A stretch of 7,166 nucleotides of DNA, from contig JAJZAL010000258.1 of NCBI GenBank assembly GCA_021799405.1, forward strand, positions 1 through 7,166, written 5' to 3'. A program made the position numbers and the translations under genes. This DNA is from Acidobacteriota bacterium (GTDB taxonomy: Bacteria > Acidobacteriota > Terriglobia > Terriglobales > Acidobacteriaceae). The notes under the pieces are model-generated. The model did not search any database. It saw only the letters and a list, made by a program, of their open reading frames with translations, and was not told the DNA's origin. This document shows, one piece after another, positions 1 to 5,461 of the stretch; within the stretch, counting starts at the first letter, position 1, and each line of letters opens with the position of its first letter.

Positions 1-880
1 AAGCGGGCGGCAGCGGCATCCATTCGGAAACCGCGATGAAGTTCGCGGGGATCTTTAGCAACGCATCGAGTGCCAGAGGGCGTGTCTCGCCTATCGCCTC
101 CTTCATCGTCAGGATGCGAACGTAGTCGTCGCCGACGCGAAGGTGATCGCGTTCCGGGTCGAGTTGGGAATTGACGATCTGATCGTGAAGGAACTGCGGA
201 TGCTTCGGCTCTCCGGCAATTCGCCAGTCATCGTAATTCAAGAGCCGCCGGAAGAAGCGGAACTGGCCTTTCGAGTCCAGCACTTCGATCCGAACAAAGT
301 CAGAGAGCTGGCGCGTGAATGCCTGGACGCACTGTTCCAGTCGAGCAAGGTCACGAGCAATCTGCGACCGCAACAGAACCTTCATGCGGTGGTTCGAGAA
401 CTGCGCTTTGAGTTCATCCAGCCCGCCAGCCGGATCATGGAGCAAACGCTGAAGTCCAACGCCGATACCGGTCTTCGAGCGAGCGCCTTCGAGGACAAAC
501 GCGTAGTAAATCTCATTCTCGAACAGCCGCTCTGCCCTCTCCTGAAAATGCTCCCGGCGGCGTTTCTGTCCCGTCTGCACGATTTCGTCGTCATAATCGG
601 CAAAGGGGATCTCCGGATGGTTTGTTTTGAATAGGTACTGGTAGACATGGAATCCAGGGCCGAAGTTCTTGAGTGCTGCTTCGAGACGCTTTACTGCGTA
701 TTCCTGCTCCCCATAATCGAGACTTTCGTAGTCCACACCTGTCACGCGCAACACCATCCCGAGATCGCCGCTCTTGGTAAGGAAGGCCGTTTCATTCCAG
801 AAACCGTAGAGGTTGATGTGGTCGCCGAAAGCTGCGGCATCTTTCCACGGCTTGATGATCTTGTTCAGCCGCAGCATCAT
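1..880 (-). CDS. virB4: VirB4/TrbE-type conjugative transfer ATPase, N-terminal part (3' end outside window)
   Basis: This is an open frame of 293 codons without a stop, starting MMLRLNKIIKPWKDAAAFGD and leaving the window at its left edge. VirB4 is the inner-membrane-associated ATPase that powers pilus assembly and substrate transfer in type IV secretion. The visible part corresponds to the N-terminal CagE/TrbE/VirB region: an early stretch on the theme of 'FLTKSGDLGMVLRVTGVDYE', then a long charged helical section. VirB4 proteins are usually about 800 residues, so the Walker A and B motifs would lie beyond the edge and cannot be checked. The first ATG overlaps the stop of virB3 (ATGA). A GGAGG lies inside the last codons of virB3, 4 nt before the first ATG and 7 nt before the second (at 877), so either could be used. 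The overlap indicates translational coupling. Assignment rests on the N-terminal pattern plus the virB2-virB3 context. Confidence 0.85.
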   Translation of the reverse strand, partial: MMLRLNKIIKPWKDAAAFGDHINLYGFWNETAFLTKSGDLGMVLRVTGVDYESLDYGEQEYAVKRLEAALKNFGPGFHVYQYLFKTNHPEIPFADYDDEIVQTGQKRRREHFQERAERLFENEIYYAFVLEGARSKTGIGVGLQRLLHDPAGGLDELKAQFSNHRMKVLLRSQIARDLARLEQCVQAFTRQLSDFVRIEVLDSKGQFRFFRRLLNYDDWRIAGEPKHPQFLHDQIVNSQLDPERDHLRVGDDYVRILTMKEAIGETRPLALDALLKIPANFIAVSEWMPLPPA

Positions 881-1176
881 CGCACCTCCACATAAGGACA
901 CGAGCGTTTAACCGGGTCGTACCGGGTCTTGTATCGCTCGGATCGGCCGAGAATCTTCAAGAATGCCGGATCGGCATTCGTAACCCAATGGCCGAAGGCA
1001 AATCCGGCCAGGAAGACCATCATTCCAGCCAGCAAGCTATTGAAGAGATTGAAGGCCCCCACTGCCGTCACGCAGACCAAGAAAAACAGTGTCCGCTCCA
1101 CCCCAAGATACGTAAGGGGTTTATGCAGGCTCTTGTAAACCCGGTTCCGTCGGCGGTTTGTTGTGTTCGATTGCAT
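877..1176 (-). CDS. virB3: VirB3/TrbD-like type IV secretion inner-membrane protein
   Basis: This is a 99-residue protein. The basic N-terminus (NRRRNRVYKSLHKPLTYLGV) is followed by one long or two closely spaced hydrophobic segments (about residues 29-65, LFFLVCVTAVGAF and LLAGMMVFLAGFAFGHW) and a charged C-terminal tail. The 'KPLTYLGVERTLF' stretch corresponds to the short motif that precedes the membrane segments in VirB3/TrbD proteins, and the length matches the family. VirB3 sits in the inner membrane and works with VirB4 in pilus assembly. Its stop overlaps the virB4 start, and it follows virB2 by 61 bp on the same strand, giving the canonical virB2-B3-B4 order. The ribosome binding site before the ATG is weak (CAGGGAT). 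Confidence 0.85.
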   Translation of the reverse strand: MQSNTTNRRRNRVYKSLHKPLTYLGVERTLFFLVCVTAVGAFNLFNSLLAGMMVFLAGFAFGHWVTNADPAFLKILGRSERYKTRYDPVKRSCPYVEVR

Positions 1177-1237
1177 GGCAAATCCCTGTATATCGAGAAC
1201 TTGGTTGGGAATGATTTCACTCCGGCGTGGCTCTCCG

Positions 1238-1576
1238 TCAAACTCCCCAAAGCCAGCTCAGTACGTTGGCGGCGAGTACGGCGATGCCCGTTCCAGCCAC
1301 TACGCCCGCCAGTGTGCGCTTCGCACCGGGCTCTCCGTGAGCGAAACTATAGCCGCCAATCACAATGGCGATCAGGCTGGCCACTCGGGCAATCGTTCCT
1401 GTGAAGAGGTTTTGCAGGGCATTGAATCCCGTATCAAACGGCGAGGCGGTTTGGGCAGCCGCCAAGGTCGGGAACAAGACGAGCAGAGAGAAAAGCGTGA
1501 CGGATTCGCGGATTCGGCGCAGCCACCTGAGCCAACGATGGCAACAGTGCGCGGTAGAAGAGGAAATGGGGTTCAT
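1238..1576 (-). CDS. virB2: VirB2/TrbC-like conjugative pilin
   Basis: This is a 112-residue protein with a basic N-terminus and a hydrophobic signal segment (SVTLFSLLVLFPTLAAA), with probable signal peptidase cleavage after LAAA and before QTASPF. Two further hydrophobic helices follow (about LFTGTIARVASLIAIVIGGYSF and TLAGVVAGTGIAVLAANVLSWLW), separated by a short basic loop (HGEPGAKR). This is the standard layout of VirB2/TrbC pilin precursors, which form the transfer pilus. The ATG at 1576 is preferred over the in-frame GTG at 1582 because a GGGAGG lies 5 nt before the ATG, whereas the GTG directly abuts it. It is the first gene of the visible transfer operon. A weak possible promoter lies upstream on this strand (TGGACA at 1695-1690, 18 bp, CATAAC at 1671-1666), which is suggestive only. 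Confidence 0.85.
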   Translation of the reverse strand: MNPISSSTAHCCHRWLRWLRRIRESVTLFSLLVLFPTLAAAQTASPFDTGFNALQNLFTGTIARVASLIAIVIGGYSFAHGEPGAKRTLAGVVAGTGIAVLAANVLSWLWGV

Positions 1577-1713
1577 CGGCACCTCCCGCAGCCCATCTCA
1601 GGCCGCGTTATGCCGAAAACGTAGACCCGCTTTTAGCGCCGAGTCCAATGAATTCTAGGGAGACCGTTATGCATGATAGGAATAACGACTGTCCAGACTG
1701 GGTTAGAAAGCTC

Positions 1714-1929
1714 CTACACGTCATAGTCCCGGATGGTCTCCGGGGTTCCGACGCCGCCTTTGTATAACGACGCCTTAATGGTTGGAAGATGCGAGAGCGA
1801 GCAGGTGAAACTGGTGCCGTCGGTCAACTCAATGTGCAAGTCGGTCCCATCCCCTGTGTCCTTATATATACGGAGCGTCTGGATGGTTTTCCCTGAAAGC
1901 TCCGGACATTCGACGTAGTTTTGCTCCAT
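1714..1929 (-). CDS. Small acidic protein of unknown function upstream of the transfer operon
   Basis: The family is not recognised. The protein has 71 residues from the ATG at 1929 (MEQNYVECPELSGKTIQTLR...). An in-frame ATG at 1944 would add MRLWF. The shorter form is preferred because a TGAGGT lies about 9 nt before the ATG at 1929, while nothing similar precedes 1944. The sequence has no signal peptide or membrane segment. It reads as a small beta-rich domain: alternating hydrophobic residues around KTIQTLRIYKD, DLHIELTDGTSFTCSL and a C-terminal GGVGTPETIRDYD. It has two cysteines. It is on the same strand as virB2, 137 bp upstream, and divergent from the XRE regulator gene. It could be element accessory cargo. 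Confidence 0.65.
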   Translation of the reverse strand: MEQNYVECPELSGKTIQTLRIYKDTGDGTDLHIELTDGTSFTCSLSHLPTIKASLYKGGVGTPETIRDYDV

Positions 1930-2024
1930 GAACCACAACCTCATGGTTTCTTAGATTCGCATAACCAATGGCTGTGATCACGCGAACTCCGGTGAATATT
2001 CCGGCATTATTGTGGATTTCCTTT

Positions 2025-2042
2025 GGCGGCGGTGGAGCCGCC
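2025..2042. other. GC-rich inverted repeat in the divergent intergenic region
   Basis: The repeat is GGCGGC-GGTGGA-GCCGCC, a perfect 6-bp stem with a 6-nt loop, in the region between the divergent small gene (start 1929) and the XRE gene (start 2118). No T run follows on either strand, so it does not look like an intrinsic terminator. It could be an RNA structure in the leader of one of the two genes, or chance in GC-rich sequence. Confidence 0.3.
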
Positions 2043-2068
2043 TATTCGAAGATCTGCCCGTAAACATA

Positions 2069-2096
2069 CCACTCATCGTGTGTAGACTCATAGTGG
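2069..2096. promoter_or_regulatory. Candidate operator for the XRE regulator (direct plus inverted repeat)
   Basis: ACTCATCGTG (2071-2080) is repeated as ACTCATAGTG (2086-2095), 9 of 10 bases identical with a 15-bp period. The outer edges form an inverted repeat CCACT (2069-2073) / AGTGG (2092-2096). The second copy contains GACT-CAT-AGTG, which resembles the GACT-N3-AGTC theme of controller (C) protein boxes. The block ends 21 bp before the GTG of the XRE gene, where an autoregulatory site would be expected. Function is inferred from position and symmetry. Confidence 0.4.
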
Positions 2097-2117
2097 TCAT
2101 CGCTCAAGCATGGGAAA

Positions 2118-2339
2118 GTGGCCTCTCGTTCGGTCAAATCCCGCTTCGGCTCCACGTTACGCAGGTTCCGTGAAGAGCGGGGCTATTCGCAGGAAGAGTT
2201 GGCGGAGCGGGCGGATCTGCATCGAAACTACGTCGGTGGTGTGGAGCGCGGCGAGAGGAACATCGGGTTGGAGAATATAGTCAAGTTGGCGAAGGCACTG
2301 TCGGTATCGCCGAAGGAACTATTTGCGGATTTTCCGTGA
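2118..2339 (+). CDS. XRE-family helix-turn-helix regulator, controller-protein-like
   Basis: This is a 73-residue, single-domain DNA-binding protein. The helix-turn-helix runs from about residue 10 to 66: FGSTLRRFREERGYSQEEL, then AERADLHRNYVGGVERGERN, then NIVKLAKALSVSPKELF. The 'RNYVGGVERGERN' recognition-helix segment and total length closely resemble restriction-modification controller (C) proteins and related Cro/C1-type regulators. The start is GTG, the only plausible start codon after the in-frame stop at 2091. No strong ribosome binding site precedes it, so expression may be low or nearly leaderless. No restriction or methylase gene is in the window, so it more likely regulates element functions (transfer genes or its own promoter). 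A candidate operator lies just upstream. Confidence 0.85.
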   Translation: MASRSVKSRFGSTLRRFREERGYSQEELAERADLHRNYVGGVERGERNIGLENIVKLAKALSVSPKELFADFP

Positions 2340-2379
2340 TTCCATGCTCAAAGCTTGACGTTCCATCTGTGAGGCGATC

Positions 2380-2523
2380 ATGCCGATACGGGTACTATGG
2401 GCCATCTCAAATCATGCTGCATTCATTTTCGGATTCAGTGAAAAAGCTGTGAACCAGCGCGGAAGGGACGCAATCGAACTCATGTTTGGCGCATTTCTTG
2501 ACCTCTTCTTAATTGCCGTCTAA
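2380..2523 (+). CDS. Possible 47-residue small protein
   Basis: The frame begins MPIRVLWAISNHAAFIFGFS, with a charged middle (EKAVNQRGRDAIE) and a hydrophobic end (LMFGAFLDLFLIAV). A GAGG lies 5 nt before the ATG, a good ribosome binding site. It fills most of the gap between the XRE gene and the antitoxin-like gene, and its stop codon TAA overlaps the -10 box of the downstream promoter. There is no recognised family and the frame is short, so chance is a serious alternative. Confidence 0.25.
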   Translation: MPIRVLWAISNHAAFIFGFSEKAVNQRGRDAIELMFGAFLDLFLIAV

Positions 2524-2526
2524 TAT
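2498..2526 (+). promoter_or_regulatory. Sigma70-type promoter of the toxin-antitoxin-like operon
   Basis: The -35 box TTGACC (2498-2503) and -10 box TAATAT (2521-2526) are separated by exactly 17 bp. Each box differs from consensus at one position. Transcription would start near 2533, giving a leader of about 25 nt before the ATG at 2558. It is the best promoter visible in the window and implies strong expression unless repressed. Confidence 0.7.
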
Positions 2527-2541
2527 TTAGAGTGTAATTAG
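2520..2541. promoter_or_regulatory. Candidate operator overlapping the -10 box
   Basis: CTAAT (2520-2524) is mirrored by ATTAG (2537-2541). A shorter symmetric element, CTAA-TAT-TTAG, occupies 2520-2530. Both overlap the -10 box and the predicted transcription start, where a DNA-binding antitoxin could repress its own operon. The arms are short and AT-rich, so chance cannot be excluded. Confidence 0.4.
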
Positions 2542-2557
2542 GGGGGGGGAGAGGATC

Positions 2558-3106
2558 ATGGTTGGAGCAACCTTGAAACTTAAGCAAGCCAGCGCCGTAC
2601 TGAAGGTGCAGCCGAAGGACCTGCAAAACCTTGTTCAATTCGGCGTACTAAAGCCGAAGCGTGTAGAGGGGGCTTATTTGTTTGATGCCAATACCCTCCT
2701 CACGGCGAAGGTAGCCCTTTGCCTCAAGGAGTCACTCGGAACTGGAACGAATGTTTTGACCAAACTCGTCGAGGCTTTTCAGGCATCACAGAAGCAGCTA
2801 AAGAAAGCCAATTCAGAGTACGTCGTCTTCACCTGTCGTTTTTCCGCAAACGAGGAGCCGATAAAACTCGGCGTCCCCCTCCGTTCCATGGAAGAGCAGA
2901 TTGAGCAGAACATGGGAAGGGCAGAGTTGTACCGCGATCTTCCTCGTGGGCGGAAGCATCCCGGATGGAAGAAGGAGTTTCTGGCGAGATTGTCAGACGC
3001 CGCAAAGGATTTGGGCGACATCTCCGAAGAGGAGATTCTTAAGACCGTTCGCGCGTACAGGCGGGAACGCCGCATTCCGGAGATCACTGTTGACGCCGAA
3101 AGCTAA
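2558..3106 (+). CDS. MerR-like helix-turn-helix protein, probable antitoxin partner of the PIN protein
   Basis: This is a 182-residue soluble protein. Residues about 6-50 (LKLKQASAVLKVQPKDLQNLVQ, then FGVLKPKRVEGAYLFDANTLL) look like a MerR/excisionase-type winged helix-turn-helix. That pattern has a helix-turn-helix, a 'GVLKP' wing start and a 'FD...LL' closing helix. The middle (about 51-110) is helical then beta-rich, and the C-terminal half is highly charged, ending in EEILKTVRAYRRERRIP. Its last 17 bp overlap the start of the PIN nuclease gene. In that arrangement the first gene usually encodes the antitoxin and autorepressor. The length and domain type are unusual for PIN antitoxins, which are mostly under 100 residues with RHH, AbrB or Phd folds. 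The ribosome binding site is purine-rich, embedded after a run of nine G (2541-2549). The antitoxin role is inferred from context. A transcription factor controlling the nuclease is the alternative. Confidence 0.7.
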   Translation: MVGATLKLKQASAVLKVQPKDLQNLVQFGVLKPKRVEGAYLFDANTLLTAKVALCLKESLGTGTNVLTKLVEAFQASQKQLKKANSEYVVFTCRFSANEEPIKLGVPLRSMEEQIEQNMGRAELYRDLPRGRKHPGWKKEFLARLSDAAKDLGDISEEEILKTVRAYRRERRIPEITVDAES

Positions 3107-3521
3107 GAGGACAAAGAGGCGTGTCGTCATAGATACGAGCGTCCTGGTCGCAGGCATCTCTGGGTTCCGAGAGCCCTATCGGAAAGGGCGGAATCCGAGC
3201 GCCGACCTACTCCACACATGGGCAGAAGAGGACACCTTACTGTGGCTTTACTCCGAAGAAATTCTGGCGGAATATAAGCACGTTTTACGGCGCTTGCGCG
3301 TTCGCCCACACGTTATCGGAGCCGTCATCAACCTGATTCGTGAACGGGCGGAGAAGATTGAGGTTCGGATCCATCAGTCCCTATCCCCCGATCCGAACGA
3401 CGATCCCATTTGCCAGTGCGCGGAAACCGGCGACGCAGATTTTCTCGTCACGTTGAATCTCAAGGATTTCCCGCAAAAAGCACTCACTGCGAAAGTCATC
3501 AAACCGGGAGAAATCCTGTGA
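3090..3521 (+). CDS. PIN-domain ribonuclease, putative toxin of a toxin-antitoxin pair
   Basis: This is a 143-residue PIN-domain protein of the type annotated as 'putative toxin-antitoxin system toxin component, PIN family' (TIGR00305-like). Acidic active-site residues are in the expected places: D15 (RVVIDTSVLVAG), E57 or E61 (YSEEILAEY), D104/D105 (SPDPNDDPI) and D117 (GDADFLVTLN), followed by LKDF. These coordinate Mg/Mn for RNA cleavage in the family. The start chosen is TTG at 3090, because GGAG (3079-3082) lies 7 nt upstream. It overlaps the end of the upstream gene by 17 bp, giving translational coupling. The open frame continues upstream to 2901, but that stretch lies inside the upstream gene and has no PIN character. 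A weak start codon behind a coupled antitoxin is typical for keeping toxin levels low. Confidence 0.85.
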   Translation: MTPKAKRTKRRVVIDTSVLVAGISGFREPYRKGRNPSADLLHTWAEEDTLLWLYSEEILAEYKHVLRRLRVRPHVIGAVINLIRERAEKIEVRIHQSLSPDPNDDPICQCAETGDADFLVTLNLKDFPQKALTAKVIKPGEIL

Positions 3522-3581
3522 TGATGCAGCCTGCGTGTTATGAGTATCATGCGGGAGGCGGCGGGATCCCCGCCCGTCGTC

Positions 3582-3602
3582 CGTGTACGATACGTGTACG
3601 AT
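3582..3602. repeat. Tandem direct repeat near the att site
   Basis: CGTGTACGAT occurs twice (3582-3591 and 3593-3602), separated by one base, giving an 11-bp period of about one helical turn. Copies in phase on one DNA face, about 80 bp from the att-like sequence, resemble the arm-type or excisionase sites of integrating elements. No integrase is visible to match them to, so the role is inferred. Confidence 0.5.
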
Positions 3603-3641
3603 CAATCCGGCATTGTGGCACTTTGGTCCGGTTCGTCACTT

Positions 3642-3670
3642 CATAGAATCTGTAAGTTACAGATTCCATG
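3642..3670. repeat. Near-perfect palindrome beside the att site
   Basis: GAATCTGTA (3646-3654), a 3-base centre AGT, and TACAGATTC (3658-3666) form perfect 9-bp arms. After one mismatch the symmetry continues for 3 bp (CAT/ATG), so 12 of 13 arm positions pair. It ends 14 bp before the RNA-gene 3' end copy. It may be a binding site for a dimeric recombination protein (integrase arm or excisionase). No T run follows, so a terminator is unlikely. Confidence 0.55.
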
Positions 3671-3684
3671 GCCTGTGGAAAAGC

Positions 3685-3706
3685 TCGACTCCCGCCGCCT
3701 CCACCA
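3685..3706 (+). other. Attachment site: duplicated 3' end of tmRNA (ssrA) or tRNA-Ala
   Basis: The 22 bases read as a T-loop (TCGACT), a T-stem 3' strand (CCCGC), an acceptor 3' strand (CGCCTCC) and ACCA. The acceptor strand places T at position 70 with discriminator A73, the alanine identity shared by tmRNA and tRNA-Ala. A 5' acceptor GGGGGCG, common in tmRNA, would pair with it. The bases preceding the loop (GGAAAAG) cannot form the T-stem with CCCGC, and no tRNA body lies upstream, so this is a fragment and not a functional gene. It marks the crossover region of a site-specific integration, with the intact RNA gene expected at the other end of the element. Confidence 0.65.
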
Positions 3707-3713
3707 TACTTCG

Positions 3714-3728
3714 CCCTCATTGCGAGGG
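3714..3728 (+). terminator. Small hairpin just downstream of the RNA 3' end copy
   Basis: CCCTC-ATTGC-GAGGG forms a 5-bp stem beginning 8 nt after the CCA, followed by only two T. In the uninterrupted chromosome it would sit just behind the RNA gene, so it may be that gene's original terminator, now separated from it by the element. The T tract is weak. Confidence 0.25.
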
Positions 3729-3910
3729 TTACGGCTCGGCAAGCCAGATCAAATCCATTGACAACTGAGAGCGTTCGAATACATGCGGAGGCTGTCGCGC
3801 CGGAGCCTCAGCGCAGGCGGACCGGTCAGCGCGCCACAATCGTTGTAGAAGATGCGTCTTTCAGAGAAGCGTGAGCCAACCAGGCGGTATGATCTATCGT
3901 TGACCCAGCC

Positions 3911-5347
3911 ATGACGCCCGCCTCTGAAACCGAAGCCGGTTCCCAGCTCCGCAAATCCATGGGCTTCTGGGATGTTCTGCTCTTTAACATCGCCGCCGTC
4001 CTCGGCCCGCGATGGATTGCGGCTGCGGGTCGCAACGGCACCTCGTCCATCAGCCTGTGGGTGCTTGCCGCGCTGCTTTTCTTTGTTCCGGGTGCGCTCG
4101 TTATCAATGAACTGTCTTCGCGCTTTCCCAAAGAGGGCGGTCTCTACGTGTGGGCCAAGGAAGCGTTTGGCGATTTTCACGGCTTCATTGCGGGTTGGAC
4201 TTACTGGATTTACACCATCTTCTATTTCCCAGGGCTCCTGCTGGCGAGTGCCTCCATGTCTGCATACATGTTTGGCGCCCATGGAGAGGCGCTTTCTCAG
4301 AACCGCGGCTTCCTGCTCTCGGTTTCGGTCGGATTGCTCGTTGTTGCCGTCGTCCTGAACATCGTGGGCCTCAACATTGGGAAGTGGCTGCAGAATGCCG
4401 GGGGCGTCGGCACCGTTTTGCCGCTGGCGATCCTGGCCGTCGTTGCGCTCATCGTTACGCTGCGGTACGGGTCGGTCACTCACTTTACGTGGCATAACAT
4501 GCTGCCTGCCTGGGACTGGAATACAGTCAATTTCTGGTCCCAGATCGCATTCGCTTTTACCGGGCTGGAGCTGGTTTCCGCCATGAGCGAGGAGGTCCGC
4601 GACCCGCAGCGCACCTTGCCTCGCGCCGTCTACGGAGCCGGAGCGCTGATCGCCATCATCTACATCGCGGGCACTTTCTCTGTGCTGGCTTTGGCGAAGG
4701 CTCCCAGCATCGATCCGCAGAGCGGCGTCTTTGACGCCATTTCCATCGGCTCAACCATCCTCAAGGTTGGTTTTGTCGGTATTCTGGCGGCCTTGCTGGT
4801 CACGGTTGGCAATGCCGGAGGCGTCGGCACCACGGTCGCCGGCATTTCGCGCGTTCCGTTTGTGGTGGGCATTGATCGCTATCTGCCAAAGGCGTTCGGC
4901 AGGATTCATCCGCGCTGGAAGACGCCCTGGGTATCCATTTTGGTCCAAGGTGCGCTCTCAGGAGCGATTCTGCTCATCAGCCAGATCAACGACACCACGC
5001 GCGGCGCCTATCAGTTCCTCGTCGACGCCGGCATCATTCTCTATTTCATCCCGTTTCTGTACATGTTTGCTGCTGTCATCCGCCTGGCGCGCCGTCCCGA
5101 TCGTGTTTCGAACGCACACGCAGTGGTCGTGCCCGGTGGGCGAGTGGGTGTGTGGATAGCTGGCAGCCTGGGCTTTCTGGTGGTCTTGCTGGGGATTGCC
5201 GTGTCGCTGATTCCGCCCGGGGACTCGGCCAACAAATTCGACTTCGAGCTCAAGCTCCTGATCGGAACTGTGGCTTCGATCTGTATTGGCCTGTTGCTTT
5301 ACTGGCGCGGCGCTCGGGAAAAATCGGACGCAGCGCCACTGGCGTAG
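3911..5347 (+). CDS. APC-family amino-acid permease
   Basis: This is a 478-residue polytopic membrane protein with about 12 hydrophobic segments, a cytoplasmic acidic N-terminus (MTPASETEAGSQLRK) and a basic C-terminus (WRGAREKSDAAPLA). The conserved APC region after the second helix is clear: ALVINELSSRFPKEGGLYVW, then AKEAFGDFHGFIAGW. Later features typical of the amino acid/polyamine/organocation family are FAFTGLELVSAMSEEVRDPQ (helix 6 region) and ISRVPFVVGIDRYLPKAFG (helix 8 to cytoplasmic loop). It should import amino acids or related amines by proton or sodium coupling, but the substrate cannot be read from sequence. The usual glycine-rich first helix is modified (NIAAVLGPRWIAAAG). The ATG at 3911 has no good ribosome binding site, and M17 at 3959 is a weaker alternative. 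It is the first gene on the chromosomal side of the att site. Confidence 0.9.
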   Translation: MTPASETEAGSQLRKSMGFWDVLLFNIAAVLGPRWIAAAGRNGTSSISLWVLAALLFFVPGALVINELSSRFPKEGGLYVWAKEAFGDFHGFIAGWTYWIYTIFYFPGLLLASASMSAYMFGAHGEALSQNRGFLLSVSVGLLVVAVVLNIVGLNIGKWLQNAGGVGTVLPLAILAVVALIVTLRYGSVTHFTWHNMLPAWDWNTVNFWSQIAFAFTGLELVSAMSEEVRDPQRTLPRAVYGAGALIAIIYIAGTFSVLALAKAPSIDPQSGVFDAISIGSTILKVGFVGILAALLVTVGNAGGVGTTVAGISRVPFVVGIDRYLPKAFGRIHPRWKTPWVSILVQGALSGAILLISQINDTTRGAYQFLVDAGIILYFIPFLYMFAAVIRLARRPDRVSNAHAVVVPGGRVGVWIAGSLGFLVVLLGIAVSLIPPGDSANKFDFELKLLIGTVASICIGLLLYWRGAREKSDAAPLA

Positions 5348-5429
5348 CTCCCCCCTTGGGCTTTCACCCTCCGATGCTGCCAGCTTCCTGAAGCCAAAGG
5401 CCTTGCTGTCTCTTCTAAACGCTTGAAAA

Positions 5430-5443
5430 CAGGTAAATACCTG
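5430..5443. promoter_or_regulatory. Palindrome upstream of the GAF-ANTAR gene
   Basis: CAGGTA-AA-TACCTG is a perfect 6-bp inverted repeat with a 2-base centre, located 18 bp before the short leader frame at 5462. It may be a regulator binding site. No convincing -35/-10 pair was found around it. Confidence 0.35.
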
Positions 5444-5461
5444 AAACCTCAAGAGGAAAAG

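Larger units (their letters stand above)
1..3706. mobile_element. Right end of an integrative conjugative element
   Basis: This segment carries conjugation genes (virB2, virB3, virB4), an XRE regulator and a toxin-antitoxin-like pair, and it ends at a 22-bp copy of the 3' end of an alanine-type acceptor RNA gene. Elements that integrate into the 3' end of tmRNA or tRNA genes leave the intact RNA gene at one end and a short duplicate at the other. The duplicate here lies between transfer cargo and housekeeping-type genes, with the RNA 3' end pointing right, so the element should extend leftwards beyond the window to an intact ssrA or tRNA-Ala. No integrase is visible in the window, so the element type is inferred. 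The left boundary given is only the window edge. Confidence 0.6.
3522..3910. other. Gene-free element/chromosome junction region
   Basis: This stretch of 389 bp has no convincing gene: the short open frames have no ribosome binding site and no recognisable protein character. In order it holds a GGCGGG-ATC-CCCGCC hairpin (3560-3574) without a T run, a direct repeat, a palindrome, the att-like RNA 3' end and a small hairpin. Beyond 3707 the sequence should be chromosomal. A TTGACA at 3758-3763 has only a poor -10 partner (TACATG, 3780-3785), and TATGAT at 3888-3893 has no clear -35, so the promoter of the following permease is unresolved. Confidence 0.6.

Noticed and set aside
143..634. Plus-strand open frame of 163 codons
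   Set aside because: It is antisense to the partial virB4 gene, whose reading frame continues across the whole region and fits the operon.
1669..1767. Plus-strand frame of 32 codons with a GGGAG upstream
   Set aside because: It is short, overlaps the 3' end of the opposite-strand gene and has no recognisable protein character.
2901..3089. Upstream extension of the PIN-protein frame to an ATG at 2901
   Set aside because: This part overlaps the antitoxin-like gene in another frame, has no PIN-like sequence, and the ribosome binding site points to TTG 3090.
3640..3706. A functional tRNA or tmRNA gene
   Set aside because: Only the 3' strand of the T-arm and acceptor is present. The T-stem partner, anticodon arm and 5' acceptor strand are missing.
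3749..4495. Long minus-strand open frame of 248 codons
   Set aside because: It is largely antisense to the clear APC permease gene, is low-complexity and charged, and has no recognisable domain. It is a shadow of codon use in the real gene.
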